Of a stretch of DNA of 64,000 bases, positions 43,850-52,722 are shown one piece after another. The stretch lies in the NCBI GenBank assembly GCA_900540185.1, contig UQFH01000006.1, positions 1 to 64,000 of the forward strand, written 5' to 3'. Source of the stretch: an uncultured Eubacteriales bacterium. Its GTDB lineage: Bacteria; Bacillota; Clostridia; Tissierellales; Peptoniphilaceae. A model generated the notes under the pieces. The model saw only the letters and a list, made by a program, of their open reading frames with translations, did no database searches and was not told the origin of the DNA. Position 1 is the stretch's first letter. Every line of letters begins with the position of its first letter. The translations under genes and the position numbers were made by a program.

Positions 43850-43937
43850 ACTCATTAAGAGTGGTGGAGGGAATAGGCCCTTTGAAACCCGGCAACCCAG
43901 ACGGTGCCAAATCCTACAGTTCGACTGAAAGATGAGT
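43850..43937 (+). ncRNA. SAM-I (S-box) riboswitch
   Basis: Contains the S-box core: AGAGTGGTGGAGGGA, GGCCCTTTGAAACCCGGCAACC (cut: GGCCC.TTGAAACCCGGCAAC), GGTGCCAAATCC and GAAAGATGAG. P1 is ACTCAT paired with ATGAGT. It lies between the promoter and metK and should shut metK off when SAM is high. Confidence 0.96.
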
Positions 43938-43955
43938 TTTTAAAGGACTATTTTG

Positions 43956-43990
43956 CAGTAGGTTTAGGATTGAACCTACTGTTTTTATTT
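43956..43990 (+). terminator. SAM riboswitch terminator
   Basis: CAGTAGGTT and AACCTACTG form a perfect 9-bp stem followed by TTTTTATTT, 18 bases after the SAM-I aptamer and before metK. The off-state terminator of the riboswitch. Confidence 0.9.
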
Positions 43991-44020
43991 GAAATAATTT
44001 TTATGTAAAGAAGGAGAAAT

Positions 44021-45193
44021 ATGATTAGATTTCACACATCGGAAAGCGTCACTGAAGGCCATCCGGACAAAGTATGCGACAAAATTTCAGACAGCATTTT
44101 AGACGCAATTTTAACAAAAGATCACGAAGCAAGGGTTGCATGCGAAACATTTGCAGCAACAGGTTACATCATTGTCGGCGGACAAATTTCAACAAATTGT
44201 TATGTTGACATTCCGGCAATCGTAAGAGAAGTTTTATCAGACATCGGTTACACTCGTGCAAAGTTCGGTTTTGACGCCGAAACATGCGGAGTTTTAACCT
44301 CACTTGAAGAACAAAGCCCTGACATTTGGATGGGAGTAAAAGAATCTCTCGAATCAAAAGAAGGTGCGAAAGATGAATTTGATGCAATCGGCGCCGGAGA
44401 TCAAGGCATGATGTTCGGATATGCATCCGACGAAACTCCGGTTTATATGCCGCTTGCAATTCATTTGGCACACAAACTCACAAGAAGACTTGCAGAAGTG
44501 AGAAAAGAAGGAATTCTCGACTACATTTTACCTGACGGAAAAGCTCAAGTCACAGTTATGTACGAAGACGACAAACCGAAAAAGATAACCTCGCTCGTCG
44601 TTTCAACTCAACACCTTCCATCCGTCGATATCGACACTTTGAGACGCGATGTAAAAAAAGAAGTTATAGATGCTGTAATTCCGGCCGAACTTCTTGCAGA
44701 TGACACAAAAATCTATATAAATCCGACCGGTCGCTTTGTTGTCGGCGGACCTAAGGGAGATGTCGGACTTACCGGAAGAAAGATTATTGTCGACACCTAC
44801 GGCGGATATGCAAGACACGGCGGCGGAGCTTTCTCAGGAAAAGACCCAACGAAAGTTGACCGCTCAGCAGCATATGCAGCAAGATATGTTGCAAAAAATA
44901 TTGTTGCCGCAGGACTTGCAAAGGAATGCGAAGTTGCACTATCCTATGCAATCGGCGTTGCAGCTCCAACATCGATCGATATCGATTGCAGAGGAACCGA
45001 AACAATTGATTTGGAAGAAATCAGAAGAAAAGTTTCAGGTGTCTTTGATCTTCGCCCTGCTGCAATAATAAAGAACTTCGATTTGAAGAGACCGATTTAT
45101 TCGCAATGCACAAACTATGGACACTTCGGTCGAGATGATCTCGATTTGCCATGGGAAAAGCTCGACAAAGTTGAGGCGCTCAAAAATGCGTAA
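44021..45193 (+). CDS. metK: S-adenosylmethionine synthetase
   Basis: Makes SAM from methionine and ATP. It has 390 residues with the usual three-domain repeat. N-terminal FHTSESVTEGHPDKVCDKISD, the ATP-binding GAGDQGMMFGYA near residue 127 and the P-loop-like GGGAFSGKDPTKVDRSAAY near 268 are intact. AGAAGGAGAAAT precedes the start. Regulated by the SAM-I riboswitch in its leader. Confidence 0.98.
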   Translation: MIRFHTSESVTEGHPDKVCDKISDSILDAILTKDHEARVACETFAATGYIIVGGQISTNCYVDIPAIVREVLSDIGYTRAKFGFDAETCGVLTSLEEQSPDIWMGVKESLESKEGAKDEFDAIGAGDQGMMFGYASDETPVYMPLAIHLAHKLTRRLAEVRKEGILDYILPDGKAQVTVMYEDDKPKKITSLVVSTQHLPSVDIDTLRRDVKKEVIDAVIPAELLADDTKIYINPTGRFVVGGPKGDVGLTGRKIIVDTYGGYARHGGGAFSGKDPTKVDRSAAYAARYVAKNIVAAGLAKECEVALSYAIGVAAPTSIDIDCRGTETIDLEEIRRKVSGVFDLRPAAIIKNFDLKRPIYSQCTNYGHFGRDDLDLPWEKLDKVEALKNA

Positions 45194-45302
45194 TAAAAGA
45201 CCGATTGATACAATGCTTTTAAGGGCACTTGCCGTCGGAGGAGTGTTGCTTCTCCTCTCGGCAATACTCTATTATAAAATTTTTATAGTCGGACTGGAAT
45301 AA
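45186..45302 (+). CDS. 38-residue membrane protein overlapping metK
   Basis: Start ATG overlaps the last codons of metK by 8 bases; GAGG lies ten bases upstream. Residues 1-10 are basic (MRNKRPIDTM), then one hydrophobic helix (about 11-34) and a short end. Termination codon is followed at once by a terminator. The good ratio of charge and helix and its coupling to metK suggest a real small membrane protein, of unknown function. A longer frame starting inside metK is not supported. Confidence 0.5.
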   Translation: MRNKRPIDTMLLRALAVGGVLLLLSAILYYKIFIVGLE

Positions 45303-45357
45303 AAAAGAATCAATTTGATTTGCTCGAAATTCGAACATTTCAAATTGATTCTTTTTA
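45303..45357. terminator. bidirectional terminator between metK and the sensor kinase
   Basis: AAAGAATCAATTTG and CAAATTGATTCTTT form a 14-bp stem enclosing a smaller CGAA-TTCG hairpin. T-runs flank it on both strands between convergent transcripts. Confidence 0.85.
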
Positions 45358-46479
45358 TTTATTATTTTTAGGAACGGTCACAATAAACTGTGTTCCAACT
45401 TTTTCCCCGTCTTTTACCTCAATCGTTCCCGAGTGAAGCTCGATGATCTGTTTCACAAGATGAAGACCAAGTCCGACGCCGTTTGATTCATTCGCCGTCC
45501 TTCTCTCCCGATAAAAGGCTTCAAAAATCTTTTTCTTCTCGGACTCTATTCCACGTCCCGAGTCTTCTATTTTAATGACAACATCATCCTCGTTTTCATT
45601 TATAAAAACATTTATATAACCACCGTCTACATTATATTTAATTGCATTTTCAATCAGATTGTAAAAAACTCTGTACATAAGTAGATCAGAGCCGATGATT
45701 TGCGCTCTATCCCCTTCTTCCGTCACGCTCAAATGCTTTTCGTCTATATAAATCGAAAGGTCCATAATAACCTCGTCAATGAGGTCGTATATATTAATCT
45801 CGTCTTTTCTTTCGACTGTTTGGCTTTCCTGAATTTGAAGAAGCATTTGAACCAAGTGCGACATCCGGTCATTGTATTCCGTGACCGACGCGAGCATTTT
45901 TTGGTAATCCTCAATTGTGTTGTTTTCGTTTTTCTTAAAAACATCGATTTTTGTTTTTAAGACAGCAAGAGGCGTCCTAAGCTCATGCGCCGCATTTTGC
46001 AAAAAGCTTTTCTCTTCGCCAAAAAGGCGCGAAAGTCTTATAATCATGTCATTAAAAGAAACCGTAATCTCTTCAATCTCGTCGCCCGTTTCCTTGACCT
46101 CGATTTGTTTTGAAAGATTTTGAACATTAACCTCTTTCATTCTGTTTTTCAAATCGGTTATAGGCTCCAAAAATTTGTCGACAAGTCTGTATGTCACAAA
46201 GCCCGCAATAACGACAACAATAAAAGTTATTCCGAAACTTTTGAGCCAAAATAGACTCTTGCCGTTGTAAAAAATTGACGAAAGGTCCGGAACAATCATA
46301 ACTGCACCTTGTAGTTCATCCGGCTCAATATTATCCATATTTTCCATAACGGCACTTTGTATTTTGTTCATTTCGCTCACAGTTGTAATGCCGAGCAAAA
46401 TATAAATGACAAAAGACGTCACGGCGACAATACTTGATGATAAAATTGTAAGTTTCCATTTTAAATTTAATTTCTTCAT
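45355..46479 (-). CDS. sensor histidine kinase
   Basis: 374-residue kinase. Membrane helices at about 10-32 and 80-98 enclose a short extracytoplasmic loop; HAMP follows (about 99-150). HisKA has AAHELRTPLAV with His165, and the ATPase domain has NLIENAIKYN (N box), EDSGRGIESE (G1) and GVGLGLHLVKQI (G2). It phosphorylates the OmpR-type regulator encoded 4 bases upstream. Context (TlpA-like lipoprotein, polyferredoxin) suggests a signal linked to cell-envelope redox state. Confidence 0.92.
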   Translation of the reverse strand: MKKLNLKWKLTILSSSIVAVTSFVIYILLGITTVSEMNKIQSAVMENMDNIEPDELQGAVMIVPDLSSIFYNGKSLFWLKSFGITFIVVVIAGFVTYRLVDKFLEPITDLKNRMKEVNVQNLSKQIEVKETGDEIEEITVSFNDMIIRLSRLFGEEKSFLQNAAHELRTPLAVLKTKIDVFKKNENNTIEDYQKMLASVTEYNDRMSHLVQMLLQIQESQTVERKDEINIYDLIDEVIMDLSIYIDEKHLSVTEEGDRAQIIGSDLLMYRVFYNLIENAIKYNVDGGYINVFINENEDDVVIKIEDSGRGIESEKKKIFEAFYRERRTANESNGVGLGLHLVKQIIELHSGTIEVKDGEKVGTQFIVTVPKNNK

Positions 46480-46483
46480 ATCG

Positions 46484-47149
46484 CTATTTCAAAATATAAC
46501 CTTGCCCCACTTTATTTACAATCGGGTCGTGCCCCATTTTTTCGCGCAGTTTTTTTCTTAGAGCGGAAATGTGCACTCTGATTGAATTTGAAAATTCATT
46601 CACTTCATTATTCCAAACATGCTCGATGATTTCTTCCTGACTTACAACCCTCTCCTGATTTAAGAGCAAATATTCGAGGATGCCCATTTCTTTTTTTGTA
46701 AGAAAAATTTCTTCGCCATTGTAATGAAGTCTTCTTGATTTCGTATCGAGTTCAAGCCCGTCAAAAGAAAGATAAATGCTTTTTTGCACAAATTTTCTTC
46801 TCGTAAGACTTCTGATTCTCGCCTCAAGCTCGCTGAAATCAAACGGTTTTGTGAGATAGTCGTTCGCCCCTCTGTCAAGACCTTCAACTTTGTCCTCGGT
46901 TTGAACTCTTGCCGACAGAATTAAAATCGGAACCAGTGCATTTTGGCTTCGGACCGATTGCAAAATTTCCATTCCGTCCATGTCCGGCAGCGTCAAATCG
47001 AGAAGAATCAAATCATAAGTCTCAACAGTCGCCATCTCTTCGCCGTCCAAGCCGTTGTAACAGGCATCGACTTCATATCCGTCAAGAATAAGCCCTTCCT
47101 TTATTGAATCGCATAATTCTTTTTCGTCTTCAATTACTAGAATTCGCAT
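46484..47149 (-). CDS. OmpR/PhoB-type response regulator
   Basis: 221-residue regulator. Receiver domain has IEDE acidic pair, phospho-acceptor Asp51 in LILLDLTLPDMDG and Lys in YLTKPFDFSELEARI. The winged-helix domain (about 125-221) contains LTKKEMGILEYLLLNQERVVSQEEII and SNSIRVHISALRKKL. Partner of the sensor kinase that follows. Lies 33 bases after the polyferredoxin gene and so is likely in that operon. Confidence 0.95.
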   Translation of the reverse strand: MRILVIEDEKELCDSIKEGLILDGYEVDACYNGLDGEEMATVETYDLILLDLTLPDMDGMEILQSVRSQNALVPILILSARVQTEDKVEGLDRGANDYLTKPFDFSELEARIRSLTRRKFVQKSIYLSFDGLELDTKSRRLHYNGEEIFLTKKEMGILEYLLLNQERVVSQEEIIEHVWNNEVNEFSNSIRVHISALRKKLREKMGHDPIVNKVGQGYILK

Positions 47150-47182
47150 ATTTCACCTCAACTAATTATACCAATTAAAAAA

Positions 47183-48097
47183 CTATTTTTCCACCTGTGC
47201 CGTCATTTGTCTATTCGCTTCGACGCATTCGTCCTTTGTTCTAAATCCGCAGGAGATAGCTCCTGTCGGACAGATGTTTTTGCACTTGCCGCATCTTATA
47301 CATTCAAGCGAATTTGCATTTTGAACAGGGTCTACCTGCATATTGCAGCATTTTTTGCAGAGACCGCACTTTACACATTTGTGTGAATCAACTCTGTATT
47401 TAAACACGGAAATCGGATTGAAAAATGAATAAATAGCTCCGAGCGGACAGATGTATTTGCAAAACGGCCTATAGATAATGACCGACAAAATTAAAAGTGC
47501 AATTAATATTGTGTTTTTCCATAAGTATAAAAATCCGATTGCGCCGCGCATCGACTTGTTTAAAAGAACCAGCGGCAGTCCCCCTTCAAGAGTTCCGACA
47601 GGACAAATGAGTTTGCAGAAAAACGGCGAACCTTGTCCCAACACGTCAACCACAAACATCGGAAGTATGATTACAAAAAGTCCAAGTATGATGTATTTAA
47701 GTTTTCTTAGTTTCTTATCGTATTTAAATGTTCCGATTTTTTTAAAGAATGGAATTTTATAAAGCAGATCCTGAACAAGTCCGAACGGACATAGATATCC
47801 ACAGACAAATCTACCAAGCATTGCACCTATAAAAATTAAAAATCCGACAACATAAAACGAAAACTTATACTTATAACTTCCAATGACCGCTTGAAGCGCT
47901 CCAATCGGACAAGCGCCCTTTGCGCCCGGACAAGAATAGCAGTTCATGCCCGGAACGCAAAGTTTTTTCATATCGCCCGTATATATGTTTCCTTTAAAAA
48001 AGCCATTGAAATTGCTGTTTGTTGCAAGCGCCCACGCACTTTGAAACAAATGTCTTTTATATTCTTTACTTTTTTTCTTTAACTTATCCAATTCCAA
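47183..48097 (-). CDS. membrane polyferredoxin (NapH/CcoG-like 4Fe-4S protein)
   Basis: 304-residue membrane protein with five or six helices. Three CxxxCP motifs at the membrane surface: CGYLCPFG (99-104), CKLICPVG (161-166) and CKYICPLG (213-218). Two 4Fe-4S clusters are bound by the C-terminal CVKCGLCKKC (241-250) and CIRCGKCKNICPTGA (266-280). It probably moves electrons across or along the membrane. The TTG start overlaps the small CXXC gene by 14 bases. Confidence 0.88.
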   Translation of the reverse strand: MELDKLKKKSKEYKRHLFQSAWALATNSNFNGFFKGNIYTGDMKKLCVPGMNCYSCPGAKGACPIGALQAVIGSYKYKFSFYVVGFLIFIGAMLGRFVCGYLCPFGLVQDLLYKIPFFKKIGTFKYDKKLRKLKYIILGLFVIILPMFVVDVLGQGSPFFCKLICPVGTLEGGLPLVLLNKSMRGAIGFLYLWKNTILIALLILSVIIYRPFCKYICPLGAIYSFFNPISVFKYRVDSHKCVKCGLCKKCCNMQVDPVQNANSLECIRCGKCKNICPTGAISCGFRTKDECVEANRQMTAQVEK

Positions 48098-48233
48098 TAC
48101 ACTCCATACAAATCTTTACCGCTTTTTGTAAAACGGTGAGAGCTTCTCCGCGGTACACGCCAATTACCATAAAAATTATTCCGATAATTGAAACGGCAAT
48201 TGAAAAGCTCTTTTTTCGAGTAATAGTCTTCAC
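48084..48233 (-). CDS. 49-residue CXXC membrane peptide (CD1871A-like)
   Basis: GTG start at 48231-48233 with GGAGG six bases upstream, overlapping the stop of the redoxin gene by 1 base. The peptide is basic at the N-terminus (KTITRKKS), has one membrane helix (about 10-27), then YRGEALTVLQKAV and ends in ICMECIGIG with a CxxC pair. It fits the CD1871A family of CXXC small proteins, which sit between TlpA-like and 4Fe-4S membrane genes in other clostridia. Probably passes electrons or disulfides between its neighbours. Confidence 0.85.
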   Translation of the reverse strand: MKTITRKKSFSIAVSIIGIIFMVIGVYRGEALTVLQKAVKICMECIGIG

Positions 48234-49402
48234 TATTTGCCTCCGTTTACTTGTGCCAATTTTTCTTCAACGATTTTCTTCCAGCCTTCGTAATCGTGGC
48301 TTCCACTTATAGCATCGCCCACAATTTTTCCTTCTTTATCGACAAAGAATGTTTCAGGAAGTGCGTAGATACCTTCAAGTCTACCGTTCATCATTGTCTT
48401 GTCAGGTTTAATCAAATCATATGTGATTCCGAGTTTCTTTTTAAGCGCCTGAGATTTTTCCATCGCTTCTTTGTTTTCGCCCGACGCATCTACAGTATCC
48501 ATAATAACGCCCGCAATATTTAATCCCTTGTCTTTGTATTCTTCATAAATCTTTTCCAAATCAGGAATTTCTTGAATACATGCAGTGCACCATGTTGCAA
48601 ATACATTAACTAAAGTCAAATCAGCTTTTTTAATATTTTCATCTCCAAATTTTTCACCGTCGAGATTTTCTGTTTCAAGTGGTAAAATCGAACTTCCGTT
48701 CATATCCTTTTTCGGTGGGTCAAATGCTGACATTCCGTTAAATTCACCTTTTTCAATAACTTCAAATTCGCTGTCCAAAAGTGCGTCTTGAAGTTCCTTG
48801 TCCGAAGAAGTATTTATTCCTTGATAATATAGATATTCACCGTCTTTTGATTCACCGAATTTTCTATTGTTGTCACACTTGGTTGTTTCTTCAATTTTAT
48901 CTTCCAAAGCCTTTTCATAAACGCCGATTGAACCGACCTTTTCAAGGCTGTTTACCCAATTCATATACTCGTCGCCCATCTTACCGACTTCAGTTTCCCT
49001 TTGTTCATCTGTCAATTTGTAAAAATCAAATTGTGCATAGGAAATATCTGTGTATCCGTCCTTCAGCATTTCATTGCATAGCATAACCATTTCTTTGTTG
49101 TTTAGAGCCTTTTTGATTCTTTCAGAAAGTTTAAACTTAAGACCCATAGTTTCCATATTGTATTCATCCATAACCGGGTATGATGAATCACTTGCCTTTA
49201 TCTTTTGATTCATAGCATCTTCCGAAACTTCCATTGACGTTCCGTTTTCATCAGCAACAATTGCCTTTGAACCTTCTGCATCGTTTTCCGTTGCAGGTTT
49301 CTCTTGACCTTTTTGGTCATTGCCTTTTGTGCAAGCAAACATAAATAATGTCATTGCTAAAATCAAAAATGTTATTAATTCTTTTTTAAAACTTGTTTTC
49401 AT
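48233..49402 (-). CDS. TlpA-like thiol-disulfide redoxin, lipoprotein
   Basis: 389-residue extracytoplasmic protein. Lipoprotein signal ends in LFMFAC (Cys24). An acidic spacer and an N-terminal domain of unknown type (about 75-225) are followed by a TlpA/ResA-type thioredoxin domain (about 235-385) with WCTAC at 271-275 and a cis-Pro segment near ALPETFFVD. It should reduce or oxidise thiols outside the membrane with electrons from the polyferredoxin. First gene of the module. Confidence 0.9.
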   Translation of the reverse strand: MKTSFKKELITFLILAMTLFMFACTKGNDQKGQEKPATENDAEGSKAIVADENGTSMEVSEDAMNQKIKASDSSYPVMDEYNMETMGLKFKLSERIKKALNNKEMVMLCNEMLKDGYTDISYAQFDFYKLTDEQRETEVGKMGDEYMNWVNSLEKVGSIGVYEKALEDKIEETTKCDNNRKFGESKDGEYLYYQGINTSSDKELQDALLDSEFEVIEKGEFNGMSAFDPPKKDMNGSSILPLETENLDGEKFGDENIKKADLTLVNVFATWCTACIQEIPDLEKIYEEYKDKGLNIAGVIMDTVDASGENKEAMEKSQALKKKLGITYDLIKPDKTMMNGRLEGIYALPETFFVDKEGKIVGDAISGSHDYEGWKKIVEEKLAQVNGGK

Positions 49403-49603
49403 AAGAAATCCTCCTTTATCTTATACGTCTATGATAACAAATCGAATATAAAGATAGTGTTAAGAAAATAAAGTTTTTTAAAAAATTTTTTTAAATCTCT
49501 ATTTTTGTACATCTTACAATACTAATTGAATTTATATAAATTAAAAGCCGCGATATATCTAAATCTCGGCTCATCTATCTTATCTTCTATTTACTATTTA
49601 ATT
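49403..49603. other. intergenic region with GNAT terminator
   Basis: 201-base AT-rich gap. The part next to the redoxin gene must hold its promoter, and the part at 49541-49571 holds a hairpin (AGCCG.GAT with ATC.CGGCT, one mismatch) followed by T-rich sequence on the minus strand, the likely terminator of the upstream GNAT-citC-mnmA operon. No gene seen. Confidence 0.6.
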
Positions 49604-50737
49604 TTATAAGTCAATTTCGTAAACTCTGTATGTCTTCGAAAGCTCTCCACCGACTTTAAGAATGTCGTTTATCATTGGAACATTATAATCCCAAATTGTA
49701 CTTCCTTCGACTTCCTTATAACCCTTTTCAATCGCGGTTCTAAGCATCTTTAGATACATCGCTTGTGTGACACCTTTGTTTCTGTATTCCGGTATAACAA
49801 ACAAAACAAAAAATCTTAAACGGTCGATTTTCTTTTTATAATATAAGAACTTAATAATTCCTGATAAATTCATCTTACCGTTCATGCGTTTAATGATTTG
49901 ATTGTAGTCCGGCATTGTTATATTAAAAGCAATCGGCTCATCATTTTCATTTCTCGCGATATAAATGAGATCTGCATCTGCATAAGGTCTCAGTGCTGAA
50001 ACGATATCGTTAATCTCTTCGTCTGACGGGGGCATCAAGTCCTGCCATTCTTCATTTTTAGGCATACCCATTTTAATTACATTGCTGATGTCATGCGCAT
50101 CCTTTTTTATTCCCTCTTTGTCAAGTCGGATACTGTCAAGTCTGAACTTATATTTTTTCATAGCATATGGAATGACACGTTCATATCTTTCAATCATACT
50201 GTCCGTCGGCTTTGCAGAAAATGCAAAACAATCTCTATACTTCTTAAATCCGTAGTCTACAATATGATCGTTGTAATAAGGCTTATTGTAGACATTTTGA
50301 ATATATGGATAATCGTCAAAATTGTCCAATAAAAATCCTCTGTTGTCATCTCCGCCCGGAAGACTCATCGGTCCTTTAAGTTTGTCTGCCCCGTGATTTT
50401 TCGCCCAATTAACGGCTGTATCGTAAAGAGCTTTTGAGACCTCTTTGTCGTCGATGGATTCAAATTGAGAAAAATATGCATCTTTAAGATTATGATACTC
50501 ATTTAATTCATCATTCATTCCGACCAAAATTCGTCCAACCGGCTCTCCGTCCTTATAAGCAATATACATATTGCTCTTTCCGACTTCGTTCACAGCGGTA
50601 GTCTTTCCGGTGATATACTTTTTGTAATCCCCCTTCAAAGGCTTTATATAATAATCTTTATCATTGTAAATCTTGTTCGGCACGTCGATAAATGTATTGA
50701 TATCTTTATCGCTGACAACCTCTCTAATTTCTATCAT
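49604..50737 (-). CDS. GNAT-like acyltransferase domain protein
   Basis: 377-residue protein from MIEIREVVSDKDINTFI; the ATG has GGGAGG seven bases upstream. Two-lobed layout: an N-terminal GNAT-like half (MYIAYKDGEPVGRILVG) and a C-terminal half with the acyl-CoA-binding-like VIPEYRNKGVTQAMYLKML and a final helix. Similar long proteins are annotated as N-acetyltransferases without known substrate. It overlaps citC by 14 bases. Confidence 0.7.
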   Translation of the reverse strand: MIEIREVVSDKDINTFIDVPNKIYNDKDYYIKPLKGDYKKYITGKTTAVNEVGKSNMYIAYKDGEPVGRILVGMNDELNEYHNLKDAYFSQFESIDDKEVSKALYDTAVNWAKNHGADKLKGPMSLPGGDDNRGFLLDNFDDYPYIQNVYNKPYYNDHIVDYGFKKYRDCFAFSAKPTDSMIERYERVIPYAMKKYKFRLDSIRLDKEGIKKDAHDISNVIKMGMPKNEEWQDLMPPSDEEINDIVSALRPYADADLIYIARNENDEPIAFNITMPDYNQIIKRMNGKMNLSGIIKFLYYKKKIDRLRFFVLFVIPEYRNKGVTQAMYLKMLRTAIEKGYKEVEGSTIWDYNVPMINDILKVGGELSKTYRVYEIDL

Positions 50738-51701
50738 CAAATGCACCTCCCTTCTCTAAAATCTCAATTGTTGTTTGAGGCAAATATTTTTTAACCTCTT
50801 CCATATTCGTTAAATGTTCCCTAACAAAGGATGCCGAAATTGGCTCTCCGTCTATTTCCTTTCTAGGAACAACTTTGATTTTCAAATTTGTATCTTTTGC
50901 CCTTTCAATGAGAGCATCATTATACGAGCTTGTAAGTTCATCATTCGGCTCCTCACCGACATATCTGAACTTGAGCCCCAAATCCTTCGCAATTCTTCCA
51001 ACAAAAAGATCCGCATCAAGTTTTGCAAACTCCTTCGAAATGTCATCACTCTTTTTTAGAAAATAACTTGGAAAAGTTGCTTCTGAAATTATAAACTTTC
51101 CGCCCGGCGCAACTTGAAGCCAAATGTCTTCAAGTCCCTTTTCGACCATTTTGTATCTGGTTTTAAAATCGAAGAAACTCTTTTCTTCCTCAACCACAAA
51201 AACTATAATATTTGTAATTTCACGCGCCGCGGTCTCAGCAAGATATCTATGTCCTTTTGTAAAAGGATTTGCATTCATAACAACACAGGCATTAAAATCG
51301 CCCAACTCTCTGATGCTTTGAATCCAATCCTCATATGCTTTTATATTGTCCGTTAAAAGTAGCATTTTGTCGGTAGATGCAAGTTCCGTATAGAAAAGCG
51401 AGGTGAAAACATTTTTGTATTCAGGCTTTGTGAAAATAAATGTTTCGGTTACTCCTTTTTTAAAAAGTAAATCCTTTAAAAAAGTCACAATTTTCGGAAT
51501 ATATCCCTCTTCTCTCTTTTCTTCAAGCACTGCAAAAAGTTTCAAAACATTTCCCTTGTACGCACCGGTTGCAACGATTTTACCATCTTCTCTTATTGCA
51601 TATGCCTCATCGCATCCGTCAAAGGTGAGATTTTCTTTTTCCAAAAAATCTATAAATTCCTCTTTTTCAAAATCTAAATCCATATTAATTTTAGTAGGCA
51701 T
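50724..51701 (-). CDS. citC: citrate lyase ligase (CitC)-like protein
   Basis: 325-residue protein with a GNAT-like N-terminal domain (about 1-115) and a nucleotidyltransferase domain (about 135-325) with VVMNANPFTKGHRYLAE, the HxGH-like motif, and YVGEEPNDELTSSYNDAL. CitC acetylates the prosthetic thiol of citrate lyase acyl carrier with ATP. No citD, citE, citF, citX or citG is present. It could act on another acyl carrier or be regulatory. Start overlaps mnmA by 11 bases. Confidence 0.8.
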   Translation of the reverse strand: MPTKINMDLDFEKEEFIDFLEKENLTFDGCDEAYAIREDGKIVATGAYKGNVLKLFAVLEEKREEGYIPKIVTFLKDLLFKKGVTETFIFTKPEYKNVFTSLFYTELASTDKMLLLTDNIKAYEDWIQSIRELGDFNACVVMNANPFTKGHRYLAETAAREITNIIVFVVEEEKSFFDFKTRYKMVEKGLEDIWLQVAPGGKFIISEATFPSYFLKKSDDISKEFAKLDADLFVGRIAKDLGLKFRYVGEEPNDELTSSYNDALIERAKDTNLKIKVVPRKEIDGEPISASFVREHLTNMEEVKKYLPQTTIEILEKGGAFDDRN

Positions 51702-52722
51702 CGACTATCTCACCCCCGGTAATAACATAATCGCCGTCATAAACAACCATAGATTGCCCGACGGCAGGAGCTCTTACTCCTTTTTCAAACTCGCCGATTA
51801 AATACTTTCCGTCAAACCTTACTCTCGCCGGGTCGCCATGAAGCTTATATCTGGTTTTTACTTCATAAACCTTATCTTCAAGAAGATTTGCGTCCACCGT
51901 TTCCGGCATCTTAGCAACAACCGTTTTCTTGAAAAGATATGACTCATCTCCCAATGTCACGGTGTTGTTTTTTGTATCTATATCAATGACATAGGCTCTT
52001 GCACCAAGTGCAATATTGAGTCCTTTTCTTTGCCCGATTGTATAATTAAAAGTTCCCTCGTGTTTTCCGAGTACATTTCCATCTATATCAATAAAATTAC
52101 CCTCAGCCGGGAGCTTCACATTTTCAGCATTTAAAAAGTCACGATAATTCGTGCTAATAAAACAAACCTCCTGAGAATCCTTTTTGTCCATAGTCTTGAT
52201 TCCAATCTTGTGGGCAAGTTCTCTCGTTTCAGTTTTTGTAAAACCGCCGAGAGGGAAAATCACGCGGTCCAAATTTGACGCACCGTACATAAAATATGTT
52301 TGATCTTTTCTCTCGTCTTTCGCTTTTTTAAGTAAATATCTATCTCCAATTTTGCCGACATTCGCATAATGTCCGGTTGCCAACATATCATATCCATGCG
52401 AAAGTGCATATTCCATAAGAGTTCCGAACTTTAGTACACGGTTACAAATTATGCAAGGATTTGGAGTCTTTCCCGCAAGATATGCGTCAATAAATGGAGT
52501 GACAACATTTTTTCTAAAATAATCTTTATATTCCACAACGCTGTGGCCAAATCCCAAAGATTCCGCCACAGCTTTTGCATCCTCTACATCTTTTTTAAAT
52601 TTTTCTCTCTCGGTCATCCCCGTATCAAATGTAACGCCATGGACTTCATAACCCATTTCCTGTAAGAGATAACCACATAGCGACGAATCAACTCCGCCAC
52701 TCATAGCTAATAATACCTTCAT
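51691..52722 (-). CDS. mnmA: tRNA-specific 2-thiouridylase MnmA
   Basis: Adds sulfur at C2 of wobble U34 in tRNA Lys, Glu and Gln. It has 343 residues. The PP-loop is AMSGGVDSSLCGYLL at the N-terminus; catalytic cysteines lie in NPCIICNRVLKF and DSQEVCFIST. The C-terminal barrel domain ends in DYVITGGEIV. It overlaps the stop of degV by 1 base. Confidence 0.96.
   Translation of the reverse strand: MKVLLAMSGGVDSSLCGYLLQEMGYEVHGVTFDTGMTEREKFKKDVEDAKAVAESLGFGHSVVEYKDYFRKNVVTPFIDAYLAGKTPNPCIICNRVLKFGTLMEYALSHGYDMLATGHYANVGKIGDRYLLKKAKDERKDQTYFMYGASNLDRVIFPLGGFTKTETRELAHKIGIKTMDKKDSQEVCFISTNYRDFLNAENVKLPAEGNFIDIDGNVLGKHEGTFNYTIGQRKGLNIALGARAYVIDIDTKNNTVTLGDESYLFKKTVVAKMPETVDANLLEDKVYEVKTRYKLHGDPARVRFDGKYLIGEFEKGVRAPAVGQSMVVYDGDYVITGGEIVDAY

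Noticed and set aside
45117..45302. 61-codon version of the small membrane protein after metK
   Set aside because: The first 23 codons lie inside metK in another frame; the shorter form has a ribosome site and better small-protein features.
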